In this document: one piece after another, positions 57,726 through 64,000 of the stretch
Layout of the letters: each line of letters starts with the position of its first letter
Numbering within the stretch: position 1 is the stretch's first letter
Assembly: GCA_009809945.1 (NCBI GenBank)
Contig: WTPW01000016.1
Location: 159,650-223,649 of the forward strand
From: Gigaspora margarita
Taxonomy: Eukaryota > Glomeromycota > Glomeromycetes > Diversisporales > Gigasporaceae
Direction: 5' to 3'
DNA length: 64,000 nt
Notes under the pieces: generated by a model
What the model saw: only the letters and a program-made list of their open reading frames with translations
Told to the model about the DNA's origin: nothing
The model's database searches: none
Position numbers and translations under genes: made by a program

Positions 57726-58873
57726 TTGTTAATCGTTGATGCAGCTCTTTTAAAATCATGAAATGTAATTTTTTCAAATTTGCTTCAGTTATTTGATTAC
57801 CTAATATATGCCAACTATTTTGAGCGAAAAAATAGTAAAAAAAAATTACTAATTGTTTCACGATTTTTGTAATTCATAGTTTTATATCAATCTACTAACC
57901 GCAAAATCTAGTAATATGATCAAGTTATTATGCTTTAACACTTTTGATTTGATATACAATCTGTGATCAAAAATGTTAAGACTAAAATATCGATGAGCAA
58001 GTTATGATCAAGAATGTTATCACAATTTGAATTGTAGCAATTGTATCATGATGGTACCAAATCAACCTTGACCAAGTATAGCATTATGTAGAAAATTCTT
58101 TATGGTAAAATCGACCTTATATGGCATTGATCAACATGATAGAAAAGGCATTGAATTTGCGCCATGCATATGTTGATATTATTGTTACCTCATTTTTGTT
58201 TGATCTTCTCACATTTATATTCCTGCTCCTGCAGATACCCTGTGATCTTCACTCGTGAGCAGAGATACATGTGATGACCACTATCGTGACTGCATGTGTG
58301 GCAGGAGAATTGTGTGGCTGCTTTTCCATTTCTATCATGTGATGTTCCTAGTGATGTAACATACTGGGCATCCATAATTATGATCCAGTAAAGGCCAAAT
58401 TATGCAGCCTGTAAGTTACAAATTATGCGAATTATGCAGACACTAGGATTAGGGTTGAAAAATTTTGCTGCCCAAATATCAAAATCTGCTGTAATGCAAA
58501 ACAAATGTTTATAACCAAAAATTTAGTCTATGAAACAGTTTACGTGTTATTATAAAAATTGTATTTTCAAACTCTAATCTAATTGCAAGATTTTATCCCT
58601 AATCTAAAAGCACAAAATTTTACTATAAATTTTTGTATTTTAATTTTGCCCATGTCAAAAATTACAAGTATGTATGTACGTACATTGTGTAACTTACATT
58701 GTACAACCAATAGTGTGTTGGCATATAATTATTATACCAATGCTATAAAAATTCTGGTGTAATAAATAATTGTTACTACATTCAGATCTATTAATTAGTG
58801 TGGATACTATAATAGTTTAGCCAGCATTATTCACATGATACTACTCAGAATTAGAGTATAATATAAACTCATA
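57726..58873. other. AT-rich DNA with one dispersed repeat and a cysteine-rich ORF
   Basis: Bases 57895-58025 are an inverted copy of 15880-16000. The 58190-58375 segment is GC-richer and encodes, on the minus strand, a 61-residue cysteine-rich ORF listed separately. Confidence 0.45.
58190..58375 (-). CDS. possible cysteine-rich coding fragment, unknown family
   Basis: The ORF (ATG at 58373-58375) encodes 61 residues with FSCHTCSHDSGHHMYLCSRV, a C-x2-C-x10-C cluster with interspersed His, and a further Cys near the end. Such clusters can bind zinc and occur at the C-termini of some transposases. The segment has visibly higher GC than its flanks. Directly after the stop, GAGGTAACA could be a splice donor. 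It is short and isolated, and may be chance. Confidence 0.25.
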   Translation of the reverse strand: MDAQYVTSLGTSHDRNGKAATQFSCHTCSHDSGHHMYLCSRVKITGYLQEQEYKCEKIKQK

Positions 58874-59122
58874 CAGGGAGTCCCCAAAATTCCGGGTTGA
58901 GATGCATCAGAGTGCATTGGAATCATGATCAGCTGGACCGTAATTGATCAATTTTGCCCATGATCATAAAAAATTTTTACTAATGAATCATATTTATTCA
59001 TTAAGTAAAAAATGCCTGGCCGGTAATTTTGCTATAGAACCTGCTAATCAGTAGGGCTAAACAGTGGCTAAAAATTGATCTATATCTGATGCATCTGACC
59101 CAGAAATTTGGGGACAGCCCTG
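58874..59122 (+). mobile_element. CAGGGMTGTCCCC family repeat, copy 5
   Basis: TA|CAGGGAGTCCCCAAAATTC at the left and GGGGACAGCCCTG|TA at the right form the best-preserved ends of the family. It is non-coding, 249 bp, with all internal landmarks. Confidence 0.8.
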
Positions 59123-59307
59123 TAAAAATCTATAATATAGCCCGACTTGATATCGCATTCTGTGTACCTTAATCTGTATGACATCAATTGACCAATAGAA
59201 ATTTTTTATATGAGAGAATGGATAAATTATACAAGATTATGTGAATTTTATTAAATTATGCGAAATCGCATATTTTGTGCTATAAGGTAAATTATACGGC
59301 ATTTATT

Positions 59308-59494
59308 TTTGTTGGCTTTGCATACCAACTATTGACCGGCGTTTGAGATATAAATTTTATGCACGTGAGTTACACACTTTATCTAAAAAATTTTAAATCC
59401 ATTCTGGATTTCTGAACAGCTTGTGTAACTCATGTGCATAAAATTTAAAATCTCAAATGCTGGTCAACAGTTTGTATGCAAAACCAACAAATAA
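59308..59494. mobile_element. palindromic MITE, ~70-bp arms
   Basis: TTTGTTGGCTTTGCATACCA on the left pairs with TGTATGCAAAACCAACAAA on the right. The arms continue through TTTGAGAT, AAATTTTATGCAC and TGAGTTACAC to a short AT-rich loop. It is non-coding, ~187 bp. Confidence 0.75.
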
Positions 59495-59544
59495 TCTAGT
59501 TATTCAAACACAAAGTACTCATAACTACAGTACTATAGTATTCT

Positions 59545-59710
59545 AATACTAGTAAAGCACTATCGCGCTTTACTAGCACTATCATGCTTTACTAGCATTA
59601 GAACACTATTGTACCTTACCATTATTTGGCATATGATTTGACTGGTCGAATTTTAAGCACCTTCAGTGCTTACAATCGCCCAATCAAATAGTATACAGCA
59701 AATAACTCAG
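59545..59710. repeat. cluster of short hairpins
   Basis: CTAGTAAAGC faces GCTTTACTAG twice at 59549-59592. A second, longer imperfect hairpin at 59621-59708 pairs TTATTTGGCATATGATTTGA with TCAAATAGTATACAGCAAATAA around AAGCACCTTCAGTGCTT. Both are non-coding. Confidence 0.6.
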
Positions 59711-59895
59711 TTAATCAGCACTTCATGCTGAATAACTATTAATTATGCGGTTATTATTCCAGAACATGTCATATGGTTTTAGATTATGTGCATTTTTTCA
59801 TATCTTGAATACTTACAATCTTAATTTACAGTAAAATCTTTATTTCCAATATTTTTTTTGTGCTTTATTGGTAAATTTAAGGTTTATGCTGTACT

Positions 59896-60548
59896 TACAG
59901 TACTAGCAGAAAATTATATACACTTTTACCAAATATAGAAATTTTTAAAAATTGATTAAACAAATCTAAAAATTTAAATATAAATACTTTAAAATATAAT
60001 TAAAAATAAAAAATAAAAAAAATAAAAAAAAAATTAAATTTAAATTTTTAAAATATAATTAAAAATAAAAAATAAAAAAATAAAAAAAAATTAAATTTAA
60101 ATTTTTAAAAAATTAAAAAAGTTTAAACTTAAATTTAGAGCTAAATAAAAATTAGCCTAAATTTAGGTTTAATTTTAGATTTTTATTTATAAAAAGTTAA
60201 AAATTTATTTAATTTATATAAAAATTTTTACTTATATTCTTCAAAAAGTATTAAATAGTTTGGCTATAAATATTTTATAAAATAACTTAGTAAAATTTTT
60301 TATAAAAAATTTTTATTAATTTAATTTTTAGTATAATAAAACCTAATTTAAGTTTACTAAATTTAAATTTAAATTTAAATTTTTAAAAATTTAAATTTGA
60401 TTTTTTGGTAAATTTTTTAGTTTTTAAGTTATTATTAATTGTATTTTAAGAAATATATAAAAAAATTTTTATGCTTTTTTAATCAATTTTAAAAAATTTT
60501 CATATTTAGTAAATGTTAAAAGTATCATAATTTTTCACCAGTACTGTA
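59896..60548. mobile_element. Tc1-derived MITE matching the Tc1 fragments' ends
   Basis: TA|CAGTACTAGCAGAAAATTAT at the left faces the complement of TA|CAGTACTGGTGAAAAATTAT. The arms continue ~70 bases through ACTTTTACCAAATATAGAAA. The end resembles CAGTAGTGRCAGAAAATTATG at 12690 and 23878, beside Tc1 transposase remnants. The interior is almost only A and T, with a ~58-bp tandem duplication at 59991-60110. It is non-coding, 653 bp. Confidence 0.7.
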
Positions 60549-60933
60549 GAAATTAGGGTTGAATCAAATTTATATTTGATCCAAGAGTTTGATTTAAATC
60601 ACACTTTGATACTAAAGTTGTAAGAAATTTCTATGTTTAATGCTTTTAAAATTTTTTGGAAGTTAGAGTGAATACTAGTAATGTTCTTTTAGAACTCTAA
60701 GTGCTAATTATATTGTTCTTTAAACCTTAGAGCTAGGGTAAGTACTACTAATGTTGTCCTTTTAGGTTAGAGGTTTTTTAGAAAAATATTTTAGATTAAA
60801 AATGCTTTTTTTTAGATTAATTAAATCTTTTATGTATGCTATTGGTACTATATACATGCATATGTACATGTATATATGCTTATATTCATACAGTTTGTAC
60901 ATATATATAAATATTTATATTTATGTATTTTTA
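60549..60933. other. AT-rich DNA with a small duplication
   Basis: GTAATGTTCTTTTAGAACTC near 60680 and CTAATGTTGTCCTTTTAG near 60750 are tandem variants at a step of ~75 bases. A TA/CATA-rich microsatellite-like stretch lies at 60850-60930. Confidence 0.4.
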
Positions 60934-61171
60934 CAAAGCTGTCACCAAATTTCTGGATCAGATGCATCAGATCTAGGTTTGCATTTAGCCCTACTTGCTA
61001 GCAAGTTCTATAGCAAAATTATTAGCTAGGCTTTTTTTACTTAATGAATAGATACAATTTATTAGTAAAATTTTTTATGATCTTGGGGCAAAATTGATTA
61101 ATTCTGATACAGCTAACCATGATTCTGATGCACTCTGATGTAACCTAACCTAGATTTTGAGATCTCCCCTG
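60934..61171 (-). mobile_element. CAGGGMTGTCCCC family repeat, copy 6 (reversed)
   Basis: In reverse orientation it carries the family landmarks: GTTAGCAGGTTCTATAGCA-like sequence, TTTTTTACTTAATGAATA and TCTTGGGGCAAAATTGAT. It ends TCTCCCCTG. It is more diverged at its left end (CAAAGCTGTCACCAAATTTC). Confidence 0.65.
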
Positions 61172-62602
61172 CATAAGTTGTATATATTTTCATACGTATA
61201 CAATAATCATTAACCTGATTTTGGAAAAATTATAACTAAATAATTCTGCACATTTTATACTCAAAATATTTAAGTTCACTATGTCCCCAGTAAGATAAAA
61301 CCACTAAACCTCATTGCAGATGCACCAATCAAATGATCTATACTAATTAAATACTAATTAAACAATCAAATTTTTAAAATAACAAAAGCATATGTTAGAA
61401 TTAGAATCGTGACTAAAGTTAGGGCTTATCTTATAGTAAAATTTTACAGAGATTTTTTTGTTAGTGCACAGTAGGTAATGTAGAGAATTGATTGTTAAAA
61501 AAGATTGATTAATGCATTTGCAATGATCTTTCATAGTTCTACCAGAGTAGCTATGTCTGTTACCTGGAAAGCTTTGCTTAATGCTAAAATATTAATAAGT
61601 ATTAGCATTAAATGTAGCACAAAATTTGAAATTAACATACTTTTTTATTAGTGTATAATAGAAGGTTTTATAGTCAAGATTTTGGCTACTACAGTATTAA
61701 TTTCTTAATATGCAAAAGTGTTATAATAGTTAGGCTCTTATATTAAATATATACTATGTATTACCATATAATTTATATATGTATTTTTTGAAATTTAATG
61801 GTTAATTTAAGGTAAGATATTAATAGCCCCTGCTATTAATTATATTTGTTCTTAATCTTAATTAATAAATATTTAAGTTGTCCAAAGTTAATTATTCAGT
61901 TAACACTTCAAGTTACATTTAGTCCAAAGATTTTAGTTAAGCTGCTAATTAGGTCAGAAAAATTTGATTCAGTAGTAACATTATATTCCTCTTACAAAAG
62001 AGATAAGCAAAAAAAATTTTTTTAATAAATAAAAATTTTTAATATATTTATTCAAGAAAAAGACTTCATATGTACACTACAATTTTTATTAGCAAATTCT
62101 CATAATCTAGTGATCAGATCTGCATTATTTTAAAGTATGCATCTAGTAATATATAATGATATTTTTATCATACAGTACATATAATGCTTATATACAAAAT
62201 TAAGATTATAATAAAGTTAAATTAGTATCTATATTTTAATTTTTTAATATTAATCTATATTATAATTAATGCAATCTTTAAACCTATTTTAAAAAGCAAA
62301 TATTTAATATAGCAAATTAATAATATACTGCATATCTTGCATTACATAGTGACATGCTTTGATATTTAATTCTTTTCATTTATTAATTTTTGTATATTTA
62401 TTAACTATTATTTATATAAAAAATTTTTAAATTATTATATTTATTTGTTTTTTTTTTATTGTTTAATTATTTACTATTCAAATGCTTTAGTTATTTAGTT
62501 TTATTTATTTCTTTATTTGTTTGACATTTGAATGAATAACTTGTGGTTAGTATAAGGTTTCAGATTATTGAAAGATTGATTTAAATTTATAGAAAATTGT
62601 AT
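61172..62602. other. AT-rich DNA without recognised features
   Basis: No open frame, repeat family or inverted structure was recognised. Confidence 0.4.
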
Positions 62603-62807
62603 GTGGAGACATGTCTCCATGGCGACCCTACATATAACAGCCAATCATATTTAGGGTTAGGAAATTTTTATTTGTGTTTTTGTATTATAAAAGTTAGAAA
62701 GTTTGTAGGAAATTTTAATTGGCCAATAATAAGCAACATATTATCTAGTCACATGCTTAATTTTGATTGGCTATTCATAAAGGGTCTCCATGGAGACATG
62801 TCTCCAT
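62603..62807. mobile_element. MITE with palindromic ends
   Basis: Both ends contain TGGAGACATGTCTCCA, which is itself a perfect 16-bp palindrome. They continue as inverted repeats through TGGMGACCCT and AGCCAATCA. The centre has TTTAGGGTTAGG. It is ~205 bp and non-coding; the 70-codon frame across it is a by-product. Confidence 0.75.
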
Positions 62808-64000
62808 AAAATAACACCCTAAATTTATTTTGAAAAAAAATTAATATTTATAATATAAGAAACTGCAAGATACTTATTATTTATATTTTATTTTATGTAA
62901 ATTTATTGTTTAAAATATGGGTCTTTGCTTTGAAAATAAAGTTATAGAACATAGTAATTATATGTTCCATAATTTGATTTTCAAAGCAAAGACACCCCAT
63001 TTGTTATATTTATTTTAAATTAGTAGTATAAACTGTTGCACTGGTAAATCATATTTTATGGTTTAAATTTTTAATTTTTTAATAATAATATATTATACTT
63101 TATAAGAGAACATAGTTAAGGGCAAAAATGTATTAGTTTTATAATTGATACTAAACCTGATTGTGAGATAATGCATAATGTACAAAATTGAAAACAATTT
63201 TGCTATAAAAACTTCTTTTCCGTTATTATGTTTTTTAGCATAAAATAATATATAATTTTTATTTTGAATTAATATAAATATTAATATTTACCAAAAAAAT
63301 GATGTTATTTCTGTTGATTGTTATGGAATTGCCAATTTTTTTTATTATGTTACACAATTTATAATTATATATATGCATATATGCAATTGTTATACAAGTT
63401 AAACAATTTCAAGTTCTGCAAAATATTTATTTAGTGAATTGCTTATATTCTAATGCTATTTATAAAATTCTGATAACTTTGGTGTATCACAAAAAAATAA
63501 ATTTCTATTACAAGTTTTTCTAATATAATTAAAAGTTATTTAAGTATATTTAAACATTTTTATCATAAATATATACTTTAATTTCATTATCTATTTCAAT
63601 AGAAATATTACTAAAAATTTTAGTAATAGTAAGACTTAAGGCTAATTGAATTTATATACAGAATCTAATCATTTTGCTACTAATATCAATGAGTTTTAAC
63701 AGAAAGTTTTAAAGACTTATAATTAGAACCATATTTTTCTCTTTGATATTTTTTTAAAGCAGTAGTTAAATAATATGATAATGAAAAAAATAACATTTTT
63801 TTTTGCTATTCAGAAATATTTTTAGCCCATTTAATCTTTATAATACCACTAATTAAAAGATTTATTCTATAAGCTAAACATCCAAATATATAATTAAAGC
63901 ATATTTTTTTTCTATAATTTTTTATTAATAATGCATTAATAGTAATGATAGCTAAAATTTTGTAATATCAATATACAATATTCCCTTTAGCAATATTGAT
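62808..64000. other. AT-rich DNA with one 80-bp hairpin
   Basis: At 62915-63001, GGGTCTTTGCTTTGAAAAT pairs with ATTTTCAAAGCAAAGACACC around TAGAACATA and TATGTTCCATA. The remainder is low-complexity A/T sequence with no recognised gene. Confidence 0.5.

Noticed and set aside
60802-61029. 75-codon open frame rich in Tyr and Ile
   Set aside because: It reads through a CATA/TA-rich low-complexity stretch into a reversed dispersed repeat.
62597-62809. 70-codon open frame
   Set aside because: It matches the MITE at 62603-62807 from end to end; the peptide has no sensible features.

Overview
The window is very AT-rich eukaryotic DNA, gene-poor and packed with repeats. One real host gene is visible, cut by the left edge (1-735). 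The best lineage clue is a broken Sel1-like-repeat gene (20816-21140, minus strand). Its GYCYKHGIGIEK-type units resemble the greatly expanded Sel1 families of arbuscular mycorrhizal fungi (Glomeromycotina). Together with the low GC, long intergenic satellites and abundant Tc1/mariner-like and hAT-like elements, this suggests a Glomeromycotina genome. That placement is inference from family knowledge, not a database match. No rRNA, tRNA or CRISPR array was recognised.

Layout. 1-735: 3' part of a cysteine-rich protein gene. 736-8045: inverted-repeat elements, several nested, with a T-rich tandem array. 8908-12076: a 3.2 kb hAT-type element with a perfect 8-bp target duplication and further repeats inside. 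12690-15200: 3' half of a Tc1 element, a Tc1-like MITE and three copies of a 235-bp repeat. 16325-19345: a satellite with a higher-order period near 630 bp, interrupted by a hAT MITE. 19850-20690: a second satellite. 20816-23880: Sel1 pseudogene, repeats and the 5' half of a Tc1 element. 23880-30640: mostly unrecognised AT-rich DNA with a few MITEs, a second satellite locus and one possible orphan exon. 30644-39750: an old LINE with endonuclease, reverse transcriptase, RNase H and a poly(A) end, split by a 2.9 kb TA-flanked element. 39751-52640: AT-rich repeats, including a 729-bp element built of four hairpins (42003-42731) and an array of alternating inverted units (51525-52309). 52640-55705: elements nested three deep. 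55705-64000: further MITEs and AT-rich DNA.

How it fits together. Little here works as a gene system; the window is best read as layers of insertions. Many short non-coding elements have TA at both ends and terminal inverted repeats starting CAGT or similar, as expected for Tc1/mariner-mobilised elements. Two broken Tc1 transposase pieces lie next to matching terminal repeats, so one source family can be traced. Several unrelated foldback families share a telomere-like CCCTAA motif at their centre. Satellites and nested insertions give a relative order of events at several sites.
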